Below, one piece after another: positions 1-9,275 of a stretch of DNA of 64,000 bases (the first letter of the stretch is position 1; every line of letters begins with the position of its first letter). The translations under genes were made by a program, and so were the position numbers. Location of the stretch: positions 1 through 64,000 of the forward strand of contig WRAH01000011.1 of assembly GCA_009780315.1 (NCBI GenBank), given 5' to 3'. A model generated the notes under the pieces. That model was not told where the DNA came from and did not search any database. It saw nothing but the letters and a program-made list of their open reading frames with translations. Source of the stretch: Defluviitaleaceae bacterium. Lineage in GTDB: Bacteria > Bacillota > Clostridia > Lachnospirales > WQUN01.

Positions 1-43
1 GAGGGCAAAGAAATTTAAAGGGGGGTTAAAAAAAACTTTGCCA

Positions 44-198
44 TCACCTTACGCGCCTTGGAAATTTTAAAATATCAAAAAATAACATACACCATATGCC
101 AAAATACAACACTCAAAAATCCTACCCCATTGAAATGTGGGTGGAAAAATGATAAACTGTGCCTGTAGTGGCGGTGAAAATCCGTGGGCGTAAGGTGA
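44..198. repeat. 11-bp inverted repeat in the leading non-coding stretch
   Basis: TCACCTTACGC at 44-54 is the exact reverse complement of GCGTAAGGTGA at 188-198. If both arms lie on one transcript they could close a fold of about 155 nt. No protein-coding potential is apparent in 1-533. Function unknown; chance is possible in AT-rich DNA. Confidence 0.4.
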
Positions 199-303
199 GT
201 GTTGTCATCCTTGCGTTCGCTATGTGGGCTTGGAACACCACATAGTCACTACTCCCCTATTAGAAAAATAGAAGTGAGAACATTCTACTTGATTCGTCAA
301 GAA
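120..303 (+). ncRNA. Candidate structured RNA (weakly 6S-like)
   Basis: This non-coding segment is less AT-rich than its flanks. It can form a hairpin CTATGTGG/CCACATAG (about 219-246), with GCGTTCGC just before it and GGCTTGGAAC in the loop. A further hairpin CTTGA-ttcg-TCAAG sits at about 288-301, and a strong terminator follows. The TTCG and CTTGGAAC strings recall the open bubble of 6S RNA, but a full rod-shaped fold with paired ends was not found. The identity is a guess. Confidence 0.25.
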
Positions 304-335
304 AATGCAACCAAAATTTTGCTTTGTCTCTAAAA

Positions 336-400
336 AACGAACACCCTCTGATAATTATCCTTGGTGAAATACACCAAAGTGATATCAGGGGGCGTTTGTT
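336..400 (+). terminator. Intrinsic terminator after the candidate RNA
   Basis: AACGAACACCCTCTGATA on the left pairs with TATCAGGGGGCGTTTGTT on the right, with an inner CTTGGTG/CACCAAAG hairpin, and the right arm runs into a T-rich stretch. The long imperfect stem supports an upstream transcript in 1-335. Confidence 0.6.
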
Positions 401-487
401 TTATTCCAAATTTTTTTCGTTAAAAAATGCAAACCAAATTTTTATATGACATTTTCCTAACAGGTGCAGTAGATTTATTCATTCTCA

Positions 488-515
488 CCAAAGTCTATGT
501 TAGACTGGCTTTGGT
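488..515 (+). promoter_or_regulatory. 5' UTR hairpin before the secreted-protein gene
   Basis: ACCAAA (488-493) pairs with TTTGGT (510-515), and AGTCTA pairs with TAGACT inside it, giving a compact hairpin about 10 nt before the AGAGG ribosome binding site at 525-530. It could affect translation or mRNA stability; no known riboswitch consensus was recognised. Confidence 0.4.
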
Positions 516-539
516 AAAAAATATGAGAGGAATGTGAAC

Positions 540-2156
540 ATGTTTAAACGCTTTATTGCTATTGCACTATCAACAATGCTTTTAGGTGCAAGTGTTGTGA
601 TTGCAGAAGAAAAACCAGCAGAAATACAATCAGAAAACCATGCAGGTGTATATGCATCTGGATTTGAGGTTTTTCCTGATATATTTGAAGAACCCCCTGT
701 TTTTGATGATGTTATAGACCAGATTTATTTCAACATCTTCCGTGATGGGTTTGAATTTATCCGCCAAAACAGCGTACCCATTCACCAAGTCATAACCTAT
801 GGTCATTTTGAAATGGAAGTGATTTCGTCCATTGCCCTTGCTTCACGGCAATTTGCCCACCAAAACTGGCTGACTGATGATTGGTTTACGATTGACCTTG
901 ACACAGGGTATTTCTCCATCAATGAAGATGCAGAATATGAAATAATAGATATGCTGGGTGTAGATGTGCGTACGTTTTTTAGCTTGCGAGATGTGACAGG
1001 GGAAGTGCAGCTTGACTGGAGTACGATGATAAACCTTGGTGAAGATTTTGATAGAATGCACTTTATATTTGACCCTGTAATGGCGCGTGCAGGTTTTGGG
1101 AACGTAAGTTTTGTACACTTTGATGTAGACACAGGTACAGCATACTTTTTAGCAAGCCATTCTGCGTCTGCTATGGAAGGGCAGAATGTTATTGTAGATT
1201 TTGCAGTGTCCAGTATCCTTGCAAATAATCAACGCAATACAGAAGAAATAGCCATTGATTTTATAGAAATTCTGGCAAATCACGAGGCTACTTTTATCTT
1301 AGAGGATGACGGCAGGGAGATTATGCAAAGAGGTGAGCTGGATATTTACCTCTTTGAAGATATTTATTTAACCAATATTGCAGTAAGGGATAATTTTCTG
1401 CACATTCAAACATCTGAACCAATGAATGTATGGCATGAAGAAGGACGCTGGGCGCATGTGCAATTATTCAACCCTGCTGTGGAAATGCCCGATTTAGAAG
1501 CACTTTTTGAAAATGTAGATTGGGAAACAGTTGATGAAGATTTTTGGGCAGAAATTGATGCCATGTGGCGTGGACGGTATCCTCAAAGCCTGTTTAGTTC
1601 TGATGTGACTGAATGGGAAATGATTACACGGGCAGTCCAGGACATACCATTTGAGCAACCTGAATCGCGCATCATCGAGCATGTTTTCTACTTTGAAGAT
1701 ATGAACGTCTTGGCAGATTTAGTTTTTGAAGGGGTGTTGTCTTACTTTGCATTTTCTCAAAATGTAGATTTAAGCATTGATGAATTTGAGCTTCCTGTTA
1801 TCAATTTTATGACAGCATTTGAAGATATTGAAATTGAAATTGATGGGGACACTTATTTAATCAGTAACCTTCGCGCAAGCTTGACAGAAATAAGTTTCGC
1901 ATTGGATGGGGATGGTATGATTTTTTACCGCCTTAGGGATGTAAACCCACATGTTAGTTTGCAGGATTATATTACAATCCATCTCGTTTATGCAGAAGGG
2001 CCAGATGAATTTATTTCATGGAGTGGCGGCATGGGTTTTAGTCGTGATGAATATGGTGCGATAAATGATTTGACTGTAAGTTTTGGCGGAAGTTTTATTT
2101 TTATAGAAAATCTCGTTGGTCTTTATATCAATGGCGTATTTGTGAGTGTAAAGTAA
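540..2156 (+). CDS. Secreted acidic protein of unknown function
   Basis: Predicted exported protein of 538 aa. The N-terminus has a short basic region (MFKR), a hydrophobic core (residues 5-20) and a likely signal peptidase I site near VIA-EE. The mature part is very acidic, rich in Asp, Glu, Phe and Trp, and looks beta-rich; no catalytic motif or named domain was recognised. A GTG at 534 is also in frame, but the ATG at 540 is better placed (about 9 nt) after AGAGG at 525-530. The gene stands alone between a leader hairpin and a terminator at 2172-2209, so it is probably monocistronic. The composition would suit a cell-surface protein, but nothing in the sequence shows its role. Confidence 0.8.
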   Translation: MFKRFIAIALSTMLLGASVVIAEEKPAEIQSENHAGVYASGFEVFPDIFEEPPVFDDVIDQIYFNIFRDGFEFIRQNSVPIHQVITYGHFEMEVISSIALASRQFAHQNWLTDDWFTIDLDTGYFSINEDAEYEIIDMLGVDVRTFFSLRDVTGEVQLDWSTMINLGEDFDRMHFIFDPVMARAGFGNVSFVHFDVDTGTAYFLASHSASAMEGQNVIVDFAVSSILANNQRNTEEIAIDFIEILANHEATFILEDDGREIMQRGELDIYLFEDIYLTNIAVRDNFLHIQTSEPMNVWHEEGRWAHVQLFNPAVEMPDLEALFENVDWETVDEDFWAEIDAMWRGRYPQSLFSSDVTEWEMITRAVQDIPFEQPESRIIEHVFYFEDMNVLADLVFEGVLSYFAFSQNVDLSIDEFELPVINFMTAFEDIEIEIDGDTYLISNLRASLTEISFALDGDGMIFYRLRDVNPHVSLQDYITIHLVYAEGPDEFISWSGGMGFSRDEYGAINDLTVSFGGSFIFIENLVGLYINGVFVSVK

Positions 2157-2171
2157 TGAGTCCACTGGGAA

Positions 2172-2209
2172 GGAGCATTCTATTTCAGGGAGATAGAATG
2201 CTCTTTTTT
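2172..2209 (+). terminator. Intrinsic terminator after the secreted-protein gene
   Basis: GAGCATTCTAT pairs with ATAGAATGCTC and is followed by TTTTTT. It separates the preceding gene from the YibE/F gene and makes a TTG start at 2208 for that gene unlikely, since that codon lies in the T-tract. Confidence 0.85.
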
Positions 2210-2234
2210 GTTGATAAGGAGGTTAAGTAAAATA

Positions 2235-3434
2235 GTGGAAACGAAAGATTATAAATCATACATTTTTATTTTGGTGCTTTCTGCACTCTTTCTCTTTGTG
2301 GGGAATTTTATTGCTACACGAGGCTTAGAAGATTCGGGGCAAGATGATTTTGCGTCTTCTTTTATGCAGGCACGCGTTGTGGAGATTATAGAAACTAGAG
2401 AGATTGTCACCCAAATAAGCCCAGATTTTTCTCTTACAGATGTTTCTGTTGAGTTTGTGGCACGTATCACAACCCGTGGAGACAATCGCGGAGATATTGT
2501 GACTGCAACACACTTGCAAAGAGGGCAAGCACTTGTGCAGGAACGTCAAGTTGAAGTAGGTGATAGGGTTATTTTGTTTTACGACACATTTGGTGATGTT
2601 TATTTTTTAGCAACCCATGTGCGCATACATTATGTCGCTATTTTAAGTGGTGTATTTTTCTTGCTTATTCTGGTTTTTGGGCGTAGGCAGGGTGTGAGTT
2701 CTATTATTGCCCTCATGTCTATTATATTGGCTGTTTTGTTTGTGTTTATCCCCGCGGTGCTGAATGGGCGCAATATTTATATTGCTACTTTTGTTATTTG
2801 TTTATATGCCATACTAACCACCCTTTTGGTGGTGGTTGGGCCAACAAAAAAAGCACTCGCCTCTGTATTAGGTTGTCTTGGCGGGGTGCTTTTTGCGAGT
2901 ATTATTATGACCATTATGAATGCAGTTATGGGGCTTACGGGTTATTTGGATACTGAATCTACACATCTTTTACTGTTGGATAATCCAGTGAATTTACGTG
3001 CAATTATTTTTGCAGGGGTTATCATTGGTGCGGTGGGTTCGATTATTGACATTGCCATCACGATATCGTCCAGCATATGGGAAGTGAAAAGCTGCGGAAG
3101 AAATCATAGTTTTAAAAGCTTAATGTCCGCAGGGCTTAATGTGGGACGGGATTTGATGGGTGCGCAAATTAACACACTCATTATGGCTTATGTCGGAAGT
3201 TCCCTTACGTTTATTTTGCTTACTGTAGCCCATTCCACATCTTTGATGATACTTTTTAATGCAGAAATTGTACTGGTTGAGTTGCTTCGCGCCATTGTTG
3301 GCAGTATGGGCATGTTGCTGGTGATTCCGTTGACGGCAATGTTTTCAGGCTGGATATTTAACATGCCAAGTAATGATATTGACGATATCATGTGTGCCTA
3401 TGAGTCAGAAGACGAAGGGAAACCTGAAAGCTAG
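2235..3434 (+). CDS. YibE/F-family multi-pass membrane protein
   Basis: Matches the YibE/F-like family of bacterial integral membrane proteins, whose biochemical role is not established. The 399-aa chain has an N-terminal membrane anchor, an external segment of about 90 residues with a beta-rich part (VGDRVILFYD), then seven or so hydrophobic segments. A longer frame opens at TTG 2208 inside the terminator T-tract; the GTG at 2235 after AAGGAGG (2216-2222) is the more credible start. The gene ends at a hairpin shared with the convergent Lon-like gene, so it appears monocistronic. Confidence 0.85.
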   Translation: METKDYKSYIFILVLSALFLFVGNFIATRGLEDSGQDDFASSFMQARVVEIIETREIVTQISPDFSLTDVSVEFVARITTRGDNRGDIVTATHLQRGQALVQERQVEVGDRVILFYDTFGDVYFLATHVRIHYVAILSGVFFLLILVFGRRQGVSSIIALMSIILAVLFVFIPAVLNGRNIYIATFVICLYAILTTLLVVVGPTKKALASVLGCLGGVLFASIIMTIMNAVMGLTGYLDTESTHLLLLDNPVNLRAIIFAGVIIGAVGSIIDIAITISSSIWEVKSCGRNHSFKSLMSAGLNVGRDLMGAQINTLIMAYVGSSLTFILLTVAHSTSLMILFNAEIVLVELLRAIVGSMGMLLVIPLTAMFSGWIFNMPSNDIDDIMCAYESEDEGKPES

Positions 3435-3470
3435 GGCGTATTCCCATTGTGGGAACACGCCCTAGCTTTA
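3431..3470. terminator. Bidirectional terminator between convergent genes
   Basis: CTAGGGCGT-a-TTCCC pairs with GGGAA-c-ACGCCCTAG around an ATTGT loop (3431-3465). It overlaps the yibE/F-type stop codon and lies just beyond the stop of the minus-strand Lon-like gene. T-tracts are modest on both sides. Confidence 0.65.
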
Positions 3471-5837
3471 TTCCTTCATTGCCTTGCGGTGGTAAGACCG
3501 TAATTTTCTAAAAACTTTTCCGTGAATTGTATTGGGCGGGTAGGGGTGTTCTCCCGCAGGAAGCTCCATAAGAATTTCCATACCCTCATTGACATGGGCA
3601 ATGGCATAGATATGAAACTTGCCTTTTTTTACAGCTTCAATGACTTCATCTTTTAGCACTAAATCGCGGACATTGCGGGTAGGGATGATTACACCTTGGG
3701 TTCCTGTGAGTCCGCGCTTTTTACATAGGTCAAAAAAGCCTTCTATTTTGTAAGTTGCACCGCCTATGGGTTGAATTTCACCATGCTGATTCATACTGCC
3801 TGTGATGGCAATATCTTGACGGATGGGTAAACCTGTTAGTGCAGAAATAATGGCAAATAATTCAGTGGAAGACGCGCTGTCACCGTCTACACCGCTGTAG
3901 TTTTGCTCAAAGCAAATACGGCAGCTTAATGAAAGAGGGAAGTCTTGGGCGTAGGTTTGCCCAAGGTATCCGATAAGAATTTGAACGCCTTTGTCGTGAA
4001 TTTCTCCTGACAATTCGGCTTCTTTTTCAATGTTTACGATACCTGCTTTACCCATGTATGCAGTTGCCGTGATACGTGACGGCTTGGCAAAAACATGGTC
4101 GCCTGTATCCAGTACTGCAAGCCCATTGATTTGCCCGACTTTTACACCGTCAGTGGATATCATGACGCTATCTTCTTCAATCATTTCCGATAATTTTTCT
4201 TCATACATATTTAAACGATATTCACGTTTGGTTATTGCTTGGATGACATATTTGGCAGTGACTGTTTCTGCCTTGTCTATTTTTGCCCAGCCTACTGCTT
4301 CCATCAAAATTTCTGATAGATTATTAAAGCGGGTGGTGAGACGGTCTTGGCGTTCGGCCAGACGGGTGGCATACTCAATGACACGCCCTATGGCACTGGA
4401 ATCGAAGGGGAGGGCAGTGGCTTCTTTTGTATACTTATTCACAAACTTTACGATTTCCGTCATGTTTTGGTCATTGAGGTGCATTTCATAATCAAAATCC
4501 ACACGGATTTTAAATAGCTTTTCAAAGTAATCATCATATTGGGTGAGAATGTTGTAGTAATAACCGCCGCCAATGATGATAATTTTTACTTTTAAGGGGA
4601 TTGGCTCAGGCTTGATACCGCTGACAGCAACCCCTGTTGTATACTCACGCAAGGGTTCTGTAATAATTTCTTCTGTAATCAAGCTTCGGCGGAGGGTTTC
4701 CCATGCATGGGGGCTGCCCAAAATATCTTGGGCTTGCAAAATTAAATATCCACCATTGGCTTTATGCAAAAGCCCTGGTTTAATCTTCATAAAATCTGTA
4801 GATAAATTGCCGTATTCATTGTCATACTCCACTTCACCTACAAGATTAGAATAGGTGGGATTATAGTCAATGATAACAGGTGCGCCTTCTAAATGGCTGT
4901 TGTCTGTGATTAAATTGATTTTATACCGTGTTAAATTGTCTTCGGTGCTTTTTTTGCTATACCACGGCATGATGGATTGTATGGCATCTTCCTCTTCAGA
5001 TTCTTCGGCAACGAAATCTGCCATGTTTTCTAAAATGTCTTCTTTTACGGCTTTGAGATAGTGAAGCAATACAGGTTCTTTTGCAAATTCTTCTATAATA
5101 TCGTTCATGTGATAACCTACGACAAAAAGCCCTACAGAATAGTCGAGATTTTCTACTTCTTTTTTTGTAACTTTTTCATGTTCTTTTATTTCGCGCAAAG
5201 CTTCGGCAGCGCGTATTTGGATGGCTTCGGATTTTTTTGTAATGACATCCCGCTGCGCTTGGGTCAGGGATTCAAATTGCTCTTCGGTAATGACTTCGCC
5301 GTCAACAATGGGCATGAAAAATATACCGCTGTTAGAGTTTTTAACTTCAAAGTCCTGCTTGCGTGCCTCTTCTGACATTTGTTTTATAATTTCATCTTGC
5401 TTGTTTTTTAGTACGCTTACAATTTCATTTTTGCGGTTTTCATATTCCTTATCTGAAAAAATGCGGGGAAGCTCTGTACTTAAACGGCTGATAAGCTCGT
5501 TCATTTCTTCTTGCAGACGCTTGCCTGTACCTGCCGGCACAGATAAAAGCTTGGGAATTTTAGGATTTTCAAAATTGTATACATAACATAAATCGGGCGG
5601 GATAGGTTCGGTTACAGCTTCTTCTTTTGCAAATTTTTGTGCAAAAGTGGTTCGCCCTGTACCTGTTGCACCGCAGATGTAAATATGATATCCGCCATCT
5701 TTCATTAAAAGCCCAAATTTAAGGGCTTCTGCCGCACGGTTTTGCCCAATGATACCCATTGGGGTAGAATCTGTTGTATCTATTTTTTGAGGTTTAGCAA
5801 AATATTTTAATGCTTTCCAAGATAATTTATTGGTCAA
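3468..5837 (-). CDS. Lon-like ATP-dependent protease (AAA_32 plus Lon_C type)
   Basis: Single-chain AAA+ protease of about 789 aa, cytosolic, related to the LonB-like group rather than the classical Lon with its large N-domain. A Walker A GATGTGRT lies near residue 60. The C-terminal Lon protease domain carries the Ser nucleophile in DGDSASSTE and the partner Lys in GGATYKIEGF, the Ser-Lys dyad arrangement. An ATG at 5855 is in frame, but GGAGG lies inside that extension. The TTG at 5837-5835 is correctly spaced and overlaps the TGA of rimI as TTGA, so TTG is the preferred start. It is the last gene of the asnB-tsaE-tsaB-rimI block. Its substrates are not evident. Confidence 0.9.
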   Translation of the reverse strand: MTNKLSWKALKYFAKPQKIDTTDSTPMGIIGQNRAAEALKFGLLMKDGGYHIYICGATGTGRTTFAQKFAKEEAVTEPIPPDLCYVYNFENPKIPKLLSVPAGTGKRLQEEMNELISRLSTELPRIFSDKEYENRKNEIVSVLKNKQDEIIKQMSEEARKQDFEVKNSNSGIFFMPIVDGEVITEEQFESLTQAQRDVITKKSEAIQIRAAEALREIKEHEKVTKKEVENLDYSVGLFVVGYHMNDIIEEFAKEPVLLHYLKAVKEDILENMADFVAEESEEEDAIQSIMPWYSKKSTEDNLTRYKINLITDNSHLEGAPVIIDYNPTYSNLVGEVEYDNEYGNLSTDFMKIKPGLLHKANGGYLILQAQDILGSPHAWETLRRSLITEEIITEPLREYTTGVAVSGIKPEPIPLKVKIIIIGGGYYYNILTQYDDYFEKLFKIRVDFDYEMHLNDQNMTEIVKFVNKYTKEATALPFDSSAIGRVIEYATRLAERQDRLTTRFNNLSEILMEAVGWAKIDKAETVTAKYVIQAITKREYRLNMYEEKLSEMIEEDSVMISTDGVKVGQINGLAVLDTGDHVFAKPSRITATAYMGKAGIVNIEKEAELSGEIHDKGVQILIGYLGQTYAQDFPLSLSCRICFEQNYSGVDGDSASSTELFAIISALTGLPIRQDIAITGSMNQHGEIQPIGGATYKIEGFFDLCKKRGLTGTQGVIIPTRNVRDLVLKDEVIEAVKKGKFHIYAIAHVNEGMEILMELPAGEHPYPPNTIHGKVFRKLRSYHRKAMKE

Positions 5838-6286
5838 CTCAAGACCTCCATCCACATGACTATTCCATCTTCGTTAGGGTGTACATAATATCCGCGCCGT
5901 ACACCTGCACTTGCAAACCCGTATTTTTCATATAGGGTGATTGCCGCTAGGTTACTTTCCCGTACTTCAAGGGTGAGGGCTGTCATTTTTAAACGGCGGG
6001 CTTCGTGAATTAAACCATCCATCAGAAGCGACCCAACCCCTTGATTTTTGTGCGCGGAGGATACCGCTATATTACTTATATGCCCCTCATCAATAATGTG
6101 ACGCATTGAGCCATAACCAATCACACCATGGTGTTGATTGATTGCCACAAGGAAAATAGAATGGGGCTCGCTTATTTCGTATAAAATTGAATCTTTTGAC
6201 CATGGGTCGGGGAATGCTTCATTTTCAATTTTATAAATTGTATCAAGATGATGAGGGGTGGCTCGGATTATTTTTGTCTTTGTCAT
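5834..6286 (-). CDS. rimI: Ribosomal protein S18-alanine N-acetyltransferase RimI
   Basis: GNAT-fold protein of 150 aa. In RimI the reaction is transfer of acetyl from acetyl-CoA to the N-terminal Ala of ribosomal protein S18. Visible features are the HxxxIxxIExxxFPxPWS-type start of the family, the acetyl-CoA loop around QNQGVGSLL (read here as KNQGVGSLL), and the late LYEKYGF motif. The start overlaps the tsaB stop by 4 nt, and the stop overlaps the start of the Lon-like gene. The tsaE-tsaB-rimI order is the common bacterial arrangement and supports the assignment over a generic GNAT. Confidence 0.92.
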   Translation of the reverse strand: MTKTKIIRATPHHLDTIYKIENEAFPDPWSKDSILYEISEPHSIFLVAINQHHGVIGYGSMRHIIDEGHISNIAVSSAHKNQGVGSLLMDGLIHEARRLKMTALTLEVRESNLAAITLYEKYGFASAGVRRGYYVHPNEDGIVMWMEVLS

Positions 6287-7026
6287 TGCTGTTTTGCTTT
6301 CTCACGCACTGCTTGGGGCGCACGTACATAAATCATATCTACTGGGTCAGAAAAGTCATGACCTTTTTTAATTTTTTCTAATGCACATAGCCCAACAGAG
6401 GCGGCGCGTACATGATTATTGTGCAAGGGTGCGATGAAAGCGCGAGGAAATGCCTTTAGCAGTTCATTTGTATTTGCCGTTGCGCCGTCTCCTATAAAAA
6501 AAAGATTAAGCCCATCGTCAAGGGTACTAGATTGACAGTGGGTATATAAATATTGAATAAAGTCTTCAATGGCCATCGCCATAGGTTCAGACCCATGACC
6601 AATATGACCTTTTATTAAATCTCGCATATATACTGCCCCGTAAACTTGTCCGCGCCGTGCATCCAGCAGGGGTACAATCAACGCCGCACCACCCATGTAT
6701 GCTGTATTGTATGCCAGTCCATCCAGTGTCGGAACAGGTATGGTTTTTATATTCAAGGCTTTTGCCATCCCAAGTGCTGTGGATGCGCCAATTCTAAGCC
6801 CTGTAAAAGACCCTGGCCCACATGTGTAGGCAATGTAGTCAATGGCTTCTGGTTCAAGGCGTGTTAATTTAAAAAGTTGGTCTATGCCTGTCATAAGAAT
6901 TTCTGAATGTGTCCACATTTTTTCGCCTGTGCGGGCATTTAATGCCATTTCGCCAATCGTTATGTATTCATTAACAATGGCGGCACTTGCATGTTGTCCA
7001 GATGTATCTATGGCTAAAATTTTCAT
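6283..7026 (-). CDS. tsaB: tRNA t6A37 biosynthesis protein TsaB
   Basis: ASKHA-fold protein of 247 aa that partners TsaD and TsaE in making the threonylcarbamoyladenosine modification at A37 of ANN-decoding tRNAs. The N-terminus MKILAIDTSG is the phosphate-1 motif of the family, and YTCGPGSFTGLRIGA is the characteristic TsaB block. TsaB lacks the metal-binding His pair of TsaD and acts as a scaffold. Its start overlaps the tsaE stop by 4 nt, indicating translational coupling. Length is normal for the family. tsaD is not in the window. Confidence 0.95.
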   Translation of the reverse strand: MKILAIDTSGQHASAAIVNEYITIGEMALNARTGEKMWTHSEILMTGIDQLFKLTRLEPEAIDYIAYTCGPGSFTGLRIGASTALGMAKALNIKTIPVPTLDGLAYNTAYMGGAALIVPLLDARRGQVYGAVYMRDLIKGHIGHGSEPMAMAIEDFIQYLYTHCQSSTLDDGLNLFFIGDGATANTNELLKAFPRAFIAPLHNNHVRAASVGLCALEKIKKGHDFSDPVDMIYVRAPQAVREKAKQQ

Positions 7027-7439
7027 TTTGTCACCTTAATTTTTCTACTGTCTTCACCACTGGCTGTAATTTCAATCCAAATCACATTGTCGCCAAAAGA
7101 GTCCTCTGCCCGTTCGGGCCACTCTACAAGAGACACGCCGTCGGCATATAAATAATCTTCATAGCCGATACTTTCCAAGTCTGACTGCCCGCCTTCAAGC
7201 CTGTATAAATCAAAATGATAAAAGGGCAGTATTCCGCCTTCATAAATGTTCATCAGGGTAAATGTGGGGCTAGTAACCCGCCCACTATATCCAAGCCCTC
7301 GTGCCATACCTCGGGCAAACACAGTTTTGCCTGCGCCAAGTTCACCACTAAGACAAAAAATATCACCTGATTTTGCATTTTTTCCAAATTCAAACCCTAA
7401 ATCCTCTGTTACCGATGGGGAATCGGATTCATATACCAT
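7023..7439 (-). CDS. tsaE: tRNA t6A37 biosynthesis ATPase TsaE
   Basis: P-loop ATPase of 138 aa that drives the TsaBDE complex in t6A synthesis. The Walker A is GELGAGKTVF (about residues 32-41), followed by the family signature TSPTFTLMNIY and the HFDLYRLE block. The C-terminal VEWPER segment is also typical. It lies about 15 nt after asnB and overlaps tsaB by 4 nt, in one minus-strand operon. Confidence 0.95.
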   Translation of the reverse strand: MVYESDSPSVTEDLGFEFGKNAKSGDIFCLSGELGAGKTVFARGMARGLGYSGRVTSPTFTLMNIYEGGILPFYHFDLYRLEGGQSDLESIGYEDYLYADGVSLVEWPERAEDSFGDNVIWIEITASGEDSRKIKVTK

Positions 7440-7454
7440 TATAAAATACCACCT

Positions 7455-9275
7455 TTAAGACGGGAAAAATTCTAAATGCCAAAGTAAAAACATAAAGACT
7501 GCCCAAATTTTACGGCTATTATCTTGTTCACCGCGATAATGCTCGTCCAATACAGTCACCAATTCATCTGTATTAAAATATTGTGTTGCAACACTTCCAA
7601 TGAAATGGGTCTTTATGATATTGTAATACTTTTCCTCACGCAACCAAATACGAATAGGCACGGGAAAACCCAGCTTGCGTCTGTTGGCGGTTTCCTCTGG
7701 CAAATGGGCAAAAGCCGCTTTTCTAAATGCAAGTTTCGTACCCTTTTTACTGACACGGTGTTTCAAAGGCAGCCGCGAAGCCACGCGAAAAACCTCCTTA
7801 TCAAGAAAAGGTACACGTACTTCTAAGCAATGAGCCATGCTCATTTTGTCAGCTTTTAATAAAATATCCCCTACAAGCCATAAATGAACGTCTAAATATT
7901 GCATTTTTGTTATATCATCTTCGTGTTTGACTTGATTATAAAATGGGCGGGTGATATCCATGGGTTCTTGGATGGCTTCAAATTTTAATATTTTTGCCCG
8001 TTCTTCAGATGAAAAAATATTTGCCCCGCCAATGTAGCGTTCTTCAATGGATTTTGCCCCGCGTAAGATGAATCCGCGTCCCTTTGTGCCTTTAGGCAAA
8101 CGCTTTGCCAAACTTGCCAGCCATTCCCGTAATGAAAGGGGCAGTTTTGCATAATACTTTAAAGAAATGGGTTCTTTATAAATATTGTACCCGCCAAAAA
8201 GTTCATCTGCACCTTCACCAGACAGTGCAACTTTAACATGCTTTGCCGCTTCACGGCTGACAAAATAAAATGCAACGGCGGCAGGGTCTGCAAGGGGTTC
8301 ATCCATATGATATTGTACTTTAGGCAAGATATCCCAATATTCTTCGGTGGTTATGACCTTAGAAATATTTTCTGCCCCGATGTAGTTAGATAGTGCTTTA
8401 GCATATCCAATTTCATTATAATTTTCATAATCAAAACCTACTGTAAATGTCTTTTTTCCGCCAAATCGTGCAGATGTATAACTAGAGTCTACTCCGCCTG
8501 ACAAAAATGAGCCAACTTCAACATCACTAATCATATGTTTTGCAATAGAATCATCTACAGCATGACTAATGTGCTGTACCGCATCATCAAGACTTATTTC
8601 ACTAGGGGTGAAGATATGAGAATTATAGCGCGAAACAGTAAGTTCCCCTTTTTCCCATGTTAAAAAATGCCCCGGCGGCAATTTATAAACCCCTTTAAAG
8701 AAAGTTTCTGTAAGCACAGAGTATTGGAAAGTTAAGTACTGGGCCAAGGCTTCATGATTGACAGTTGGGGTAAAGTTAGGGTGGGGGAGAAAAGATTTAA
8801 TTTCTGACCCAAAAATTAGCCCCCCTTCTGTACGGGTGTAATAAAATGGCTTTATACCAAAAGGGTCACGGGCGCAAAAAAGCTTGTCCCCATGAATATC
8901 ATAAATAGCAAAAGCAAACATTCCGCGCAATTGAGACAGCATTCCCGTGCCAAATTCTTCATACAAGTGTATCAAGGTTTCTGTGTCTGCATGGGTTACA
9001 AATACATGCCCCCGCGCTTCAAGCATGGTGCGCAGTTCTTTGTAATTGTATATTTCTCCATTGAAGGTAAGTACAATACTTTTATCTTTGTTGTAAAAAG
9101 GCTGCGCACCGTCTTCAAGACCAATAATGGATAATCTGCGAAAGCCTAAATTCATTTTTTCGCCAAGATAAACCCCGGCAGAATCTGGTCCGCGATGGAT
9201 AATTTTGTCTATCATTAAGTTTAAAACGGCTTCTCGGTCAAAATCGCCGCTGGAAAATCCGCAAAATCCACACAT
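7455..9275 (-). CDS. asnB: Asparagine synthase (glutamine-hydrolysing)
   Basis: Class II amidotransferase of 606 aa that makes asparagine from aspartate, ATP and glutamine. Cys2 (MCGFCGF) is the glutaminase nucleophile exposed after Met removal; the N-terminal glutaminase domain spans about residues 2-190. The synthase domain has the PP-loop SGGVDSSY near residue 258 and the GEGADELFGGY motif near 345. The ribosome binding site is GAGGTG. It is the first gene of the minus-strand operon leading into tsaE and is divergent from cheV across about 110 bp. Confidence 0.93.
   Translation of the reverse strand: MCGFCGFSSGDFDREAVLNLMIDKIIHRGPDSAGVYLGEKMNLGFRRLSIIGLEDGAQPFYNKDKSIVLTFNGEIYNYKELRTMLEARGHVFVTHADTETLIHLYEEFGTGMLSQLRGMFAFAIYDIHGDKLFCARDPFGIKPFYYTRTEGGLIFGSEIKSFLPHPNFTPTVNHEALAQYLTFQYSVLTETFFKGVYKLPPGHFLTWEKGELTVSRYNSHIFTPSEISLDDAVQHISHAVDDSIAKHMISDVEVGSFLSGGVDSSYTSARFGGKKTFTVGFDYENYNEIGYAKALSNYIGAENISKVITTEEYWDILPKVQYHMDEPLADPAAVAFYFVSREAAKHVKVALSGEGADELFGGYNIYKEPISLKYYAKLPLSLREWLASLAKRLPKGTKGRGFILRGAKSIEERYIGGANIFSSEERAKILKFEAIQEPMDITRPFYNQVKHEDDITKMQYLDVHLWLVGDILLKADKMSMAHCLEVRVPFLDKEVFRVASRLPLKHRVSKKGTKLAFRKAAFAHLPEETANRRKLGFPVPIRIWLREEKYYNIIKTHFIGSVATQYFNTDELVTVLDEHYRGEQDNSRKIWAVFMFLLWHLEFFPS

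Noticed and set aside
160-200. GGTGAAAATCC string like part of a cobalamin riboswitch
   Set aside because: The rest of the consensus (GCCACTG box and B12 box in the right order and spacing) is absent, and no B12 gene follows.
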